Source: Ectothiorhodospiraceae bacterium (GTDB lineage Bacteria; Pseudomonadota; Gammaproteobacteria; Thiohalomonadales; Thiohalomonadaceae). Taken from it: 21,472 nt of DNA. The position numbers and the translations under genes are program-made. Shown here piece after piece: positions 8,601-14,525 of this stretch (its first letter is position 1; each line of letters begins with the position of its first letter). The DNA lies in assembly GCA_007125455.1 (NCBI GenBank), contig SLDE01000230.1, forward strand, positions 1-21,472. The letters are read 5' to 3'. The notes below the pieces were generated by a model, which worked only from the letters and a program-made list of their open reading frames with translations, did not search any database and was not told the origin of the DNA.

Positions 8601-9097
8601 GTCTGCGTGGCCAGGTGGTTCACCGCCTGCTGGAAGAAATGACCCGCCACCCCGCCCCGCCTGCCGCACAACTGCGCGCTCAGCTCGCTGCCGAATTCGC
8701 CCTGGAGGCAGATGGCGAGGAGATGACGGCGCTGTATGAAGAGTGCCAACGACTGCTGAGCACCCCGGCCCTGGCCGATCTGTTTACCCCACGAGAGGGG
8801 GTGGAATTTTTCAACGAAGTACCCATTATCCATAGCCATGAAGGGCAAACAGTGCACGGCATTATCGACCGGCTGCGCGACGACGGCCAGCAGCTATGGA
8901 TCATCGACTACAAGTCCCATCGCCAGCATGATCCCGCACGGCTGCACTCACTCGCCGAAAGCTACCGCCGCCAAATGACCTGGTACGCCCAGGGGGCGCA
9001 GCAGCTCTGGCCGCAGCGCCAAGTGCGCCGTCTACTGCTGTTTACCCACAGCGCCACCTTGTTTGAATTAACCGAAGAGGGAGTTGAGCGCCAATGA
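5675..9097 (+). CDS. UvrD-family helicase with RecB-type nuclease domain (AddA-like)
   Basis: This 1140-residue protein is a superfamily 1A DNA helicase fused to a C-terminal nuclease, laid out as in AddA/RecB subunits that process double-strand DNA ends for recombination. The visible motifs are Walker A ASAGTGKT (18-25), motif Ia AITFTRKAAAEM, motif II DEFQD (398-402), motif III GDAKQSIYRFRR, motif V TIHASKGLE and motif VI YVAITRPRQ. The nuclease has D1065 in GIIDRL, the D1078-Y-K1080 core of the PD-(D/E)XK fold, and Q1100-M-T-W-Y1104, matching the RecB-nuclease QxxxY motif. Family members normally work with an AddB partner; none is visible, since the upstream neighbour is the Csr-type RNA. 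The N-terminus is short before Walker A and has no clear Q motif. No clear ribosome site precedes the ATG. Its stop overlaps the next gene's ATG by four bases. AddA is the closest label, but an orphan AddA-like nuclease is equally possible. Confidence 0.92.
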   Translation: MPTHLSPATPTVNATVMASAGTGKTFLLVSRLLRLLLSGARPDAILAITFTRKAAAEMHSRLNERLLQLAACDDEQLDNQLRALGVAVNDASMARARRLYEWMLQQRQGVRTTTFHAFCQELLLRFPLEAQVPPGFELLEQGSELLAAAWDTLQVEASADPNGQLAKALQQLLDYTGGLASLQGSLESFIQQRGDWWAYVEGQGDPLNFATERLRQQLGIEAPDEEPLDSFFSTDRLAMLGEFAELLRKHPIKTNEAALEALALARHPELPLEARLTACQSAFLTQKGEPRARKASKAQAGKMGAEGEARLLDIHQQLCDALLALQERRRALQCWQANRAWYLAGITLLTHYQRLKREQRLLDFADLEWQACQLLNRAEQAHWVQYKLDQRIDHLLVDEFQDTNPTQWRLLLPLLEEMAAGEGEKARSVFLVGDAKQSIYRFRRAEPRLFHVARDWLDQRLQAHTFPLHTSWRSAPAIMQGVNRVFDRNGPLAGSLRDFDTHRTHHNELPGRVTVLPLIRKAQDMADTAPPTTLRNPLEQPRQLPRDDRYLREGHQIAATIEALIASGMLIGHGEDARPIHYGDIMILVSRRRHAGDYEQALREHHIPYLGAERGTLLESLEVSDMVTLLNWLTTPANNLALATILRCPLFDCDHQALISLARQGEGSWYQRLLTLELPEHSALERARTLLPHWHTLAGQLPIHDLLDRIYHEANVLQCYQQAAPAHLRSRVEANLIRFVELALDIDSGRYPSLGHFLARLQALRDGAGDAPDEAPSNDGERVRIMTIHASKGLEAPVVFLADCGGSDAREKVWRSQLHWPPEQARPEALLLQPKKELQPQWLRQLGEQEQLELEREQANLLYVAITRPRQHLYISGAEPSRGGEQSWYRILRQAIDPAAEQPMDQPCELSTGQFRYAPQRQGAKDENPPFQTDPALTRPLESLPRLRELAPSQDEGMPDAPHYLPSHQVADEDGRLRGQVVHRLLEEMTRHPAPPAAQLRAQLAAEFALEADGEEMTALYEECQRLLSTPALADLFTPREGVEFFNEVPIIHSHEGQTVHGIIDRLRDDGQQLWIIDYKSHRQHDPARLHSLAESYRRQMTWYAQGAQQLWPQRQVRRLLLFTHSATLFELTEEGVERQ

Positions 9098-9960
9098 GCG
9101 ACGCACAGCAATACAGTTTTGATGTCACCACGGAAACTTTTTCCCAATATGTACTGGAAAACTCGCAACACGTACCGGTGTTGGTGGATTTTTGGGCCCC
9201 CTGGTGCGGCCCATGCCAGAGTCTGATGCCCGTCCTCACCGCCCTGGCGGAGAAGTATGCGGGGGGCTTTTTGCTGGCCAAGGTCAATATCGACGAACAG
9301 GCCGATCTGGCCACCCAATACGGGGTACGCAGCGTGCCCACCGTCAAGCTGTTCCGCCACGGCGAGGCGGTGGATGAGTTTCTCGGTGCCCTGCCCGAGT
9401 CGCAGATCCGTGAGTTCATCGACCGTCATGCGGAGCGCGAATCGGACAAGCAGATGCCCGCCATCCTGGAGACCTTTACCGGCGGCGAGCAACAACAGGC
9501 CCTCGAACAGCTGCAGCAACTGCGCCAAGTAGAACCGGACAACCTGCAACTGACCCTGTGCGAAAGCGAGTTTTTGTTGCGCATGCAACGCTACGACGAA
9601 GCCCGTGCGGTGCTGAAGGCCCTGCCTGCCAACCAGGCGATGGACCCGGAGGTACAGGCCGCCAAGTCGCGGCTGGAACTGAGCGCCGCCGCCGAACAGG
9701 CCCCGCAGGCCGATGAGCTGCTGGCCCGCCTGGCACAGGACCCTGCCGACCACCAGGCCCGCCTGCAACTGGCCAACAGCTATAGCGGACAGGGACAGTA
9801 TGAACAGGCGCTGGAACAGTATCTGGAATTATTGCGCCGCGCCCCCAACTTTGAGGACGGCGCGGCACGCAAGGGGATGCTGATGGTCTTCGATCTGCTG
9901 GGTGGCCAGGGTGAACTGGTATCACGCTACCGACGGAAGATGTTCACCTCGCTCTATTAG
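9094..9960 (+). CDS. cnoX: CnoX/YbbN-like thioredoxin-TPR chaperedoxin
   Basis: The protein has 288 residues, close to E. coli CnoX (YbbN, 284). The N-terminal thioredoxin fold (about 5-112) has VLVDFWAPWCGPCQ with the redox pair C38-GP-C41, and the cis-proline segment SVPTVKLF. The rest is helical with tetratricopeptide-like repeats (about 120-285: QALEQLQQLRQVEPDNLQ, YDEARAVLKALP, QYEQALEQYLELLRRAP). CnoX binds unfolding proteins under bleach or oxidative stress, forms mixed disulfides and hands clients to GroEL or DnaK. E. coli CnoX lacks a complete CxxC, so this homologue may be a true thiol-disulfide reductase as well as a holdase. The ATG overlaps the helicase-nuclease stop (ATGA), so the two are translated from one mRNA. 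There is no signal peptide, so it is cytoplasmic. No terminator follows it directly. Confidence 0.9.
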   Translation: MSDAQQYSFDVTTETFSQYVLENSQHVPVLVDFWAPWCGPCQSLMPVLTALAEKYAGGFLLAKVNIDEQADLATQYGVRSVPTVKLFRHGEAVDEFLGALPESQIREFIDRHAERESDKQMPAILETFTGGEQQQALEQLQQLRQVEPDNLQLTLCESEFLLRMQRYDEARAVLKALPANQAMDPEVQAAKSRLELSAAAEQAPQADELLARLAQDPADHQARLQLANSYSGQGQYEQALEQYLELLRRAPNFEDGAARKGMLMVFDLLGGQGELVSRYRRKMFTSLY

Positions 9961-10020
9961 ACTTACCGGTTTTGCTATTCGTTGGAGGCACAGGGGTCGG
10001 GCTAGGAGATACGAGGACGC

Positions 10021-10059
10021 CCTTTAGGCCAACAGGGATTGCCGCGTTTGGCCTAAAGG
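10021..10059. repeat. 12-bp perfect inverted repeat after cnoX
   Basis: CCTTTAGGCCAA (10021-10032) and TTGGCCTAAAGG (10048-10059) are perfect inverted copies with a 15-base loop. Neither side has a T-run, so it is not a standard intrinsic terminator. It may still mark the 3' end of the helicase-cnoX transcript, as a processed stem or bidirectional barrier between convergent genes. Confidence 0.7.
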
Positions 10060-10157
10060 TCAAGCTACAGTCGCCCCTATTGAAACAGCGGCGCTCTCTA
10101 CGCGACTTTGCCCACCTGTATAGATGTGGAATGCCGCAACCCCACGGCGGGCACGGC

Positions 10158-10252
10158 CCGCCCTATAGGGCGGCCCATGGCCGCCGGGAGTGTCTGGCCG
10201 GAGTGTCGACCTCCAGGTCGACATGCCCTCACCTCATCGAGCCGGAGCTCGA
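10158..10252. repeat. Cluster of perfect palindromes in the cnoX-rpoS spacer
   Basis: Three dyads lie close together: CCGCCCTATAGGGCGG (10158-10173), TGTCGACCT-CC-AGGTCGACA (10204-10223) and TCGAGC-CGGA-GCTCGA (10237-10252). They sit between two convergent genes in a 384-base stretch (9961-10344) in which I see no gene. The pattern resembles intergenic repetitive palindromic elements (REP-like), but repetition elsewhere in the genome cannot be seen from one window. It could also serve as the transcription end zone for rpoS and cnoX, since no T-run terminator was found for either. Confidence 0.6.
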
Positions 10253-10344
10253 CGCCCCTGGCAACCCCCGGCCCACTCACCATCGTTACAGGTCGATCTC
10301 ACACAACGGATTTTGTAGATACCATTACATCTCATGTTGCCCTG

Positions 10345-11292
10345 CTAGAGGGCGTCACCACTAAAGCCCTGGCTCTCCAGGATCTCGCGCAGTCGCTTGA
10401 GTGCTTCGATCTGGATCTGGCGCACACGCTCACGGGTCACGCCGATCTCGACACCTACCTGCTCCAGGGTGGAGGGGTCATAGCCGTGCAGGCCAAAGCG
10501 CCGCTCGACCACCTCACGCTGCTTGTCGGTGAGTTGGTTCAGCCAGACATCGATGCTGTCACGGATGTTCTCGTCCTGCAGCAGATCGGAAGGGTCGATG
10601 TTGTTCTCATCGGGGATCGCATCGAGTAATGACCTGTCGCCCTCGCGCCCCAGCGGCACGTCCACCGAGGTGACGCGCTCGTTGAGCCCCATCATGCGCT
10701 TGACCTCTTCGATGGGCTTGTCGAGCATCTCGGCGATCTCTTCGGCATTGGGCTCGTGATCGAGGGTCTGCGAGAGGTGGCGGGCCGCGCGCAAGTAGAC
10801 GTTGATCTCCTTGACCACGTGGATCGGTAAACGGATGGTGCGGGTCTGGTTCATGATAGCCCGCTCGATAGTCTGACGGATCCACCAGGTGGCATAGGTG
10901 GAGAAGCGAAAGCCTCGCTCGGGATCGAACTTCTCCACCGCGCGGATCAGCCCCAGGTTGCCCTCTTCGATCAGATCCAGCAGGGCCAGGCCTCGGTTGA
11001 GGTAGCGCCGGGCAATCTTGACCACCAGGCGCAGATTGCTCTCGATCATACGACGCCGCCCGGCCTCGTCACCCTTTTGCGCCAGACGGGAGTAATAGAC
11101 CTCTTCCTCGGCACTCAGTAAGGGTGAAAAACCGATTTCGTTCAGATACATACGGGTTGCATCGAGCTGACTGTCGGGGATCGCACCGGCCTTAAAGACG
11201 ACTTCCTCTTCTACCTCCTCGGGCCCATCATCCAGCAAATCCACCACTGACTCGTCGTTCTCATTGACGTTGCTATCATCCGCTGTGCTCAT
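10345..11292 (-). CDS. rpoS: RNA polymerase sigma factor RpoS (sigma-38)
   Basis: This is the stationary-phase and general-stress sigma factor. The 315-residue protein (E. coli 330) has an acidic N-terminus, region 1.2 (DATRMYLNEIGFSPLL, from residue ~44), region 2 (NLRLVVKIARRYLNRG, DLIEEGNLGLIRAVEKFD, FRFSTYATWWIRQTIERA), region 3 (IRLPIHVVKEINVYLR) and region 4.2 (TLEQVGVEIGVTRERVRQIQ). The wording is far closer to RpoS than to RpoD. An AAGGGG ribosome site lies seven bases before the ATG at 11292. It follows nlpD by 12 bases, the classic nlpD-rpoS arrangement, in which the main rpoS promoter usually lies inside nlpD. The stop codon sits in a small hairpin (GCCCT / AGGGC, 10339-10353) without a T-run. 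Regulation by RssB-like proteolysis is known for the family but not visible here. Confidence 0.98.
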   Translation of the reverse strand: MSTADDSNVNENDESVVDLLDDGPEEVEEEVVFKAGAIPDSQLDATRMYLNEIGFSPLLSAEEEVYYSRLAQKGDEAGRRRMIESNLRLVVKIARRYLNRGLALLDLIEEGNLGLIRAVEKFDPERGFRFSTYATWWIRQTIERAIMNQTRTIRLPIHVVKEINVYLRAARHLSQTLDHEPNAEEIAEMLDKPIEEVKRMMGLNERVTSVDVPLGREGDRSLLDAIPDENNIDPSDLLQDENIRDSIDVWLNQLTDKQREVVERRFGLHGYDPSTLEQVGVEIGVTRERVRQIQIEALKRLREILESQGFSGDAL

Positions 11293-11304
11293 GCAAACCC
11301 CTTG

Positions 11305-12165
11305 TTATGAACCGGATCCTGGAAGGTAACCTGTGGGATTGACCGGGGTCCCATCCCTGCGGATCTCAAAGTGCAGGATGACCCCGTCGCGGTTACTCTC
11401 CCCCATTTCGGCGATCTTCTGTCCCCGTTTTACCTGGGTACCCTCTTCGACCAACAGCCGTCGATTGTGCCCATAGGCACTAAGATATATGTCGTTGTGC
11501 TTGATAATCAACAGATTTCCGTAACCAATCAAGCCACTCCCGCTATAAACCACCTCGCCATCGGCGGCAGCGTGGATGGCCTGACCTAGACTACCACCGA
11601 TCCCAAGCCCTTTCTTGCCATTTTGGTTAAAGCGGTATTTTTGTTCCCCGCGGGTTGGCCATTGCCAGTCTACCTTAGCCGTAGCGGCGCTGCGTGGCGA
11701 GGGTGCAGGCCGGGGAGTGCTCTGTGGGGCTGGGCGCTGGGTCGGCTGTGCTTGTGGCTGAGCTTGCGTCGTCTGCCTTGGTGGGGTGCTCTGTTGCTGG
11801 CTGGGCGGCGAAGTTCTGGGGGACGCGGAGGTGCTAGCAGTACTGCTGGGAGCCGGTCGGCTGACGGCAGCCCGCTCCGCTGGGGTAGGCCCACTGCGTA
11901 CCTGATGATCGCGCGGCGGGATGATGCGCAGGGTCTGTCCGGCATAAATGGTATATGGTGAGCGGATATTATTCCATCCCGCCACCTGGCGATGATCATA
12001 ACCATAGCGCCAGGAGATGGAGTAAAGGGTGTCGCCCGGTTTGACCGTGTAGTGGATCATGCGCGTACTGCTGCCCATCGGTTGCATTTGCCCACAACCG
12101 TACAGGCCCAGCACAATGATGGGCAGCCAAAACAGTTTGTACAGCCGCCTAACCGCTAACCCCAT
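11305..12165 (-). CDS. nlpD: NlpD-type LysM/M23 lipoprotein, amidase activator
   Basis: The 286-residue protein has a signal peptide with a lipobox (L21-Y-G-C24), a LysM domain (about 36-82, HYTVKPGDTLYSISWRYG) that binds peptidoglycan, and a long Pro/Ser/Thr/Gln-rich linker. A C-terminal M23/LytM domain (about 180-280) ends it. The first zinc motif is degenerate: where active enzymes have H-x-x-x-D this reads KGLGIGGSLG, lacking both. GHN and LHFEIR remain. Degeneracy is normal for NlpD, which does not cut peptidoglycan but activates the amidase AmiC at the septum. A longer reading would begin at TTG 12186. I chose ATG 12165 because it gives a standard signal peptide and a short overlap (17 bases) with the upstream yqaA stop. 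It is directly followed by rpoS, whose promoter probably lies within this gene. Confidence 0.94.
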   Translation of the reverse strand: MGLAVRRLYKLFWLPIIVLGLYGCGQMQPMGSSTRMIHYTVKPGDTLYSISWRYGYDHRQVAGWNNIRSPYTIYAGQTLRIIPPRDHQVRSGPTPAERAAVSRPAPSSTASTSASPRTSPPSQQQSTPPRQTTQAQPQAQPTQRPAPQSTPRPAPSPRSAATAKVDWQWPTRGEQKYRFNQNGKKGLGIGGSLGQAIHAAADGEVVYSGSGLIGYGNLLIIKHNDIYLSAYGHNRRLLVEEGTQVKRGQKIAEMGESNRDGVILHFEIRRDGTPVNPTGYLPGSGS

Positions 12166-12739
12166 TACGATACACCACCCAGGCAACCACCAATATGGCC
12201 AGTACGATCCAGCCGAGCATATCCACGTAGCGACGCAGGGTGTGCTCCATACGGGCTCCGCCCCAGCGCATCAGCCCGGCCACCAGGAAGAAGCGTACCC
12301 CACGCCCCAGCAGCGAGGCCAGCACAAAGGGAAGCAGCGCCATCCCCACGACCCCGGCACTGATGGTAAACACCTTGTAGGGGATCGGCGAAAACCCCGC
12401 CAGCAGTACCGCCCAAAAGCCCCAGCGACTGAACCACTCACCGGCACGCAAATAGGCATCCCAGTAGCCAGCCTGGTGTAGCATGGGTTCGACCAGTTCA
12501 AAGGCAAACACCCCGATCAGATAGCCCAGTACACCACCGAGCACCGAGGCGATGGTGGTGATGGTGGCGTACCACCACGCCCGCTCGGGCCTGGCCAGGG
12601 CCATCGGTGCCAACATCACATCGGGCGGGATAGGAAAGAACGAGGACTCGGCGAAGCTCAGCCCACCCAAATAACGCGGCGCATGGCGATGCCGCGACCA
12701 GCCCAACACCCTGTCGTACAGGGCAGTAAAGATCTTCAT
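12149..12739 (-). CDS. yqaA: YqaA-family (DedA/SNARE-associated) membrane protein
   Basis: This 196-residue polytopic inner-membrane protein is of the YqaA branch of the DedA/VTT superfamily. It has the hallmark stretch FAESSFFPIPPDVMLAPMAL near the N-terminus, hydrophobic segments around the GGVLGYLIGVFAFELV and FSPIPYKVFTISAGVVGMAL regions, and a C-terminal TM helix (GWIVLAILVVAWVVY). DedA proteins are proposed lipid scramblases or flippases that need the proton gradient; the job of YqaA is not established. The start is uncertain. ATG 12739 gives the usual N-terminus (MKIFTALYDRVL) but has no clear ribosome site, because a MITE-like insertion begins two bases upstream. In-frame ATGs at 12769 and 12793 lie inside that element and would add 10 or 18 unrelated residues. 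It overlaps nlpD slightly and belongs to the surE-pcm-yqaA-nlpD-rpoS cluster. Confidence 0.9.
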   Translation of the reverse strand: MKIFTALYDRVLGWSRHRHAPRYLGGLSFAESSFFPIPPDVMLAPMALARPERAWWYATITTIASVLGGVLGYLIGVFAFELVEPMLHQAGYWDAYLRAGEWFSRWGFWAVLLAGFSPIPYKVFTISAGVVGMALLPFVLASLLGRGVRFFLVAGLMRWGGARMEHTLRRYVDMLGWIVLAILVVAWVVYRNGVSG

Positions 12740-12741
12740 CA

Positions 12742-13018
12742 AGTGTAGTGTCTCAAGTAAATGGTACATGTCAGAGGCTCGCAAATGTTCCAAGACAAGG
12801 CGCAGCCCGCCGTTAATGGTTGTTCCCTTAACAAGGGCTGCACCAATCCGCCGGGAGCGGATTGGGACATTTGCGAGCCTCCCTCCGGGCGCGACGAAAA
12901 GCCGTCATCTGCTGTGTTGCGTCTCTTGGCAAGGGCGCGCCATTCCCTGCGAGACGCGCCTTGCAGCTAACGGCTTCTCGTCACGCTGACATATGCCATT
13001 TACTTGAGACACTACACT
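12742..13018. mobile_element. MITE-like element with 33-bp terminal inverted repeats
   Basis: The ends at 12742-12774 and 12986-13018 are inverted copies, 31 of 33 positions identical, starting AGTGTAGTGTCTCAAGTAAA. The 277-base element has no credible gene. Inside are two folded domains. The first is closed by a 15-bp perfect repeat (GAGGCTCGCAAATGT, 12774-12788, with its complement 12867-12881) and holds a 9-bp hairpin (12843-12865) and a 7-bp stem (GCAGCCC / GGGCTGC). The second is closed by GACGAAAAGCCGT (12893-12905) pairing 12 of 13 with 12970-12982 and holds GCGTCTC / GAGACGC. No direct repeat flanks the outermost ends. If the target is TA (12746-12747 and 13013-13014), the element is shorter and the original site would have been the palindrome AGTGTACACT. 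A TA target would suit mobilization by an IS630/Tc1-type transposase, but this is inferred. Confidence 0.85.
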
Positions 13019-13676
13019 AACGTTGTTCTCCACCCAGCATGGGGACGAAGCTGACCATCTCCAGCAACTCCTCGTGAAACTCGTCGCCTTCGCGTCGCAC
13101 CGCCAGCAGGCGCTGACTCCCTCCCCCGCCGACCGGAATCACCAACAGGCCGCCATCGGCCAACTGCTGCAACAGGGCAGGCGGGATCTGTGGCGGGGCG
13201 GCGGTGACCAGGATGGCATCAAAGGGGGCCTGGGAGGGCCAGCCCTGGTAGCCATCCCCCAGACGCAGGCGCAGGCGGTGCAGTTGTAGTGGCTGCAGGT
13301 TGCGTCGCGCACGTTCGTACAGGCCACCGATCCGCTCGATGCTGAAAACCTCGTCCACCAGGTTGGCGAGGATCGCGGTCTGATAGCCGCAGCCGGTGCC
13401 GATCTCCAGCACCTTATGCGGCGAGACGCTCATCAACACCTCGCTCATGCGGGCGACGATGTAGGGTTGCGAGATGGTCTGACCGAAGCCAATGGGCAGT
13501 GCGGTGTCTTCGTAGGCACGCGAGGCCAGCGCCTCATCCATGAAGAGGTGGCGCGGAACATGACGCAGCGCCTCCAGTACCCGAAGATCCTGGATGCCAT
13601 GTTCCATTAGGCGTTGTATCAGGCGTTCGCGGGTACGCGCTGAGGTCATGCCGCTACCATTGATGGAGGCCTGCAT
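13017..13676 (-). CDS. pcm: Protein-L-isoaspartate O-methyltransferase
   Basis: Pcm uses S-adenosylmethionine to methylate isoaspartyl residues in damaged proteins and so starts their repair. The 219-residue protein matches the family: AYEDTALPIGFGQTISQP (substrate-side motif), KVLEIGTGCGYQTAIL (SAM-binding motif I), LGDGYQGW, FDAILVTAAP and GGLLVIPVG. ATG 13676 lies four bases after the surE stop, so the two genes are probably cotranscribed. ATG 13649 (MTSARTRERL) is an alternative that fits the length of E. coli Pcm better. The TAG stop (13017-13019) is formed across the junction with the MITE-like element, which contributes its terminal two bases. The C-terminus (VSFVPMLGGEQR) looks full-length, so the insertion did little or no damage. 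Downstream yqaA-nlpD-rpoS must be read through the element or have their own promoters. Confidence 0.97.
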   Translation of the reverse strand: MQASINGSGMTSARTRERLIQRLMEHGIQDLRVLEALRHVPRHLFMDEALASRAYEDTALPIGFGQTISQPYIVARMSEVLMSVSPHKVLEIGTGCGYQTAILANLVDEVFSIERIGGLYERARRNLQPLQLHRLRLRLGDGYQGWPSQAPFDAILVTAAPPQIPPALLQQLADGGLLVIPVGGGGSQRLLAVRREGDEFHEELLEMVSFVPMLGGEQR

Positions 13677-13680
13677 CGCC

Positions 13681-14436
13681 CTACAACCCCTGCAGCCAGT
13701 GGCGCAGGTCGTCGATACCCGCGTGGCGGGTCAGATCGACCTGCAAGGGTGTCACCGAGACGCGCTGCTGGCGGATAGCATGAAAATCAGTACCCGCCCC
13801 GGCATCCTGCTCCTCGCCAGCAGGACCGATCCAGAAGATCGGTCTGCCACGAGGGTCCGTGTCGCGGATCATCGCCTCGGCACGATGGCGGTTACCCAGG
13901 CGGGTAACCTCAAAGCCCTGCAAGGCCTCCCAGGGGAGATCCGGCACATTGACGTTGAGGATGGTGTCGGCGGGCAGCGGGTGCTCACGCAGACGCTCCA
14001 CCAGTGCCACCGCGACCCGTCCGGCGGTATCAAAGTGTTTGAACTCATGGCCACTCTGGGCACACAGCGACACAGCGATGGCCGGCAGGCCGAGGAAACG
14101 CCCCTCCATCGCCGCCGCCACCGTGCCGGAATAGAGCACATCATCGCCCAGGTTGGCCCCGGCGTTGATCCCGGAAACCACCATGTCGGGGTCTTCTTCC
14201 AGCAGGCCGGTAAGGGCCAGGTGCACACAGTCAGTGGGGGTGCCATCCACCCGATAGAAGCCGGAGTCGGTCAAATGGGCCCGGATGGGGTTATCCAGGG
14301 TAAGCGAGTTGCTGGCCCCGCTGCGATCACGCTCCGGTGCCACGGCAGTGATGCTGGCAATACTCGAAAGGTGGCGCGCAAGGGTGTGAATTCCGGTGGC
14401 CAGATAGCCATCGTCATTGCTGATCAGGATCTTCAT
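13681..14436 (-). CDS. surE: 5'/3'-nucleotidase SurE
   Basis: SurE is a metal-dependent nucleotidase that dephosphorylates 5'- and 3'-nucleoside monophosphates and can act on short polyphosphate; it supports stationary-phase survival. The 251-residue protein opens with MKILISNDDGYLATGI, in which the NDDG pair of aspartates binds metal. It continues with AVAPERDRSGASNSLTL, GTPTDCVHLAL and the signature VVSGINAGANLGDDVLYSGT. Reading from TTG 14442 would add two residues. I chose ATG 14436, which gives the standard N-terminus and has a GGA about eight bases upstream. It is the first gene of the minus-strand cluster surE-pcm-(MITE)-yqaA-nlpD-rpoS and is divergent from the Smr-domain gene across an 89-base spacer. 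An extended -10 box lies in that spacer. Confidence 0.97.
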   Translation of the reverse strand: MKILISNDDGYLATGIHTLARHLSSIASITAVAPERDRSGASNSLTLDNPIRAHLTDSGFYRVDGTPTDCVHLALTGLLEEDPDMVVSGINAGANLGDDVLYSGTVAAAMEGRFLGLPAIAVSLCAQSGHEFKHFDTAGRVAVALVERLREHPLPADTILNVNVPDLPWEALQGFEVTRLGNRHRAEAMIRDTDPRGRPIFWIGPAGEEQDAGAGTDFHAIRQQRVSVTPLQVDLTRHAGIDDLRHWLQGL

Positions 14437-14462
14437 GCACAATTCCAGCGAAAGAATGGTTT

Positions 14463-14471
14463 ACTATACCA
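14463..14471 (-). promoter_or_regulatory. Extended -10 promoter element for surE
   Basis: On the minus strand the spacer reads TGG-TATAGT, a TGn extended -10 with five of six matches to TATAAT. A start near 14455 would leave a leader of about 20 bases before the surE ATG. The -35 is poor, as is common for extended -10 promoters. This would drive surE and pcm, and yqaA-nlpD-rpoS only if transcription passes the MITE-like element. Confidence 0.5.
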
Positions 14472-14525
14472 GTGTGCAGCCCCTTGGTGGAACTCCACAC
14501 CGCAACCAATAAGCAAGTTTGATCC

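Noticed and set aside
8962..9768. 268-residue minus-strand open frame across the end of the helicase-nuclease gene and cnoX
   Set aside because: It is a shadow of two coupled plus-strand genes with clear motifs; the antisense translation has no recognisable domain.
10339..10353. Hairpin over the rpoS stop codon as a terminator
   Set aside because: The stem is only 5 bp and no T-run follows on the minus strand.
10108..10629. 173-residue plus-strand open frame covering the palindromic spacer and the end of rpoS
   Set aside because: Its second half is antisense to rpoS region 4 and the first half is palindromic repeat. No ribosome site or family match was seen.
12166..12186. Longer nlpD start at TTG 12186
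   Set aside because: It adds seven residues before the signal peptide, uses a rare start codon, and deepens the overlap with yqaA. ATG 12165 gives a normal lipoprotein signal.
12761..12989. Short plus-strand open frames of about 70 residues inside the MITE-like element
   Set aside because: They lie wholly in inverted-repeat sequence, resemble no family, and differ by frame only. The repeat structure accounts for the conserved sequence.
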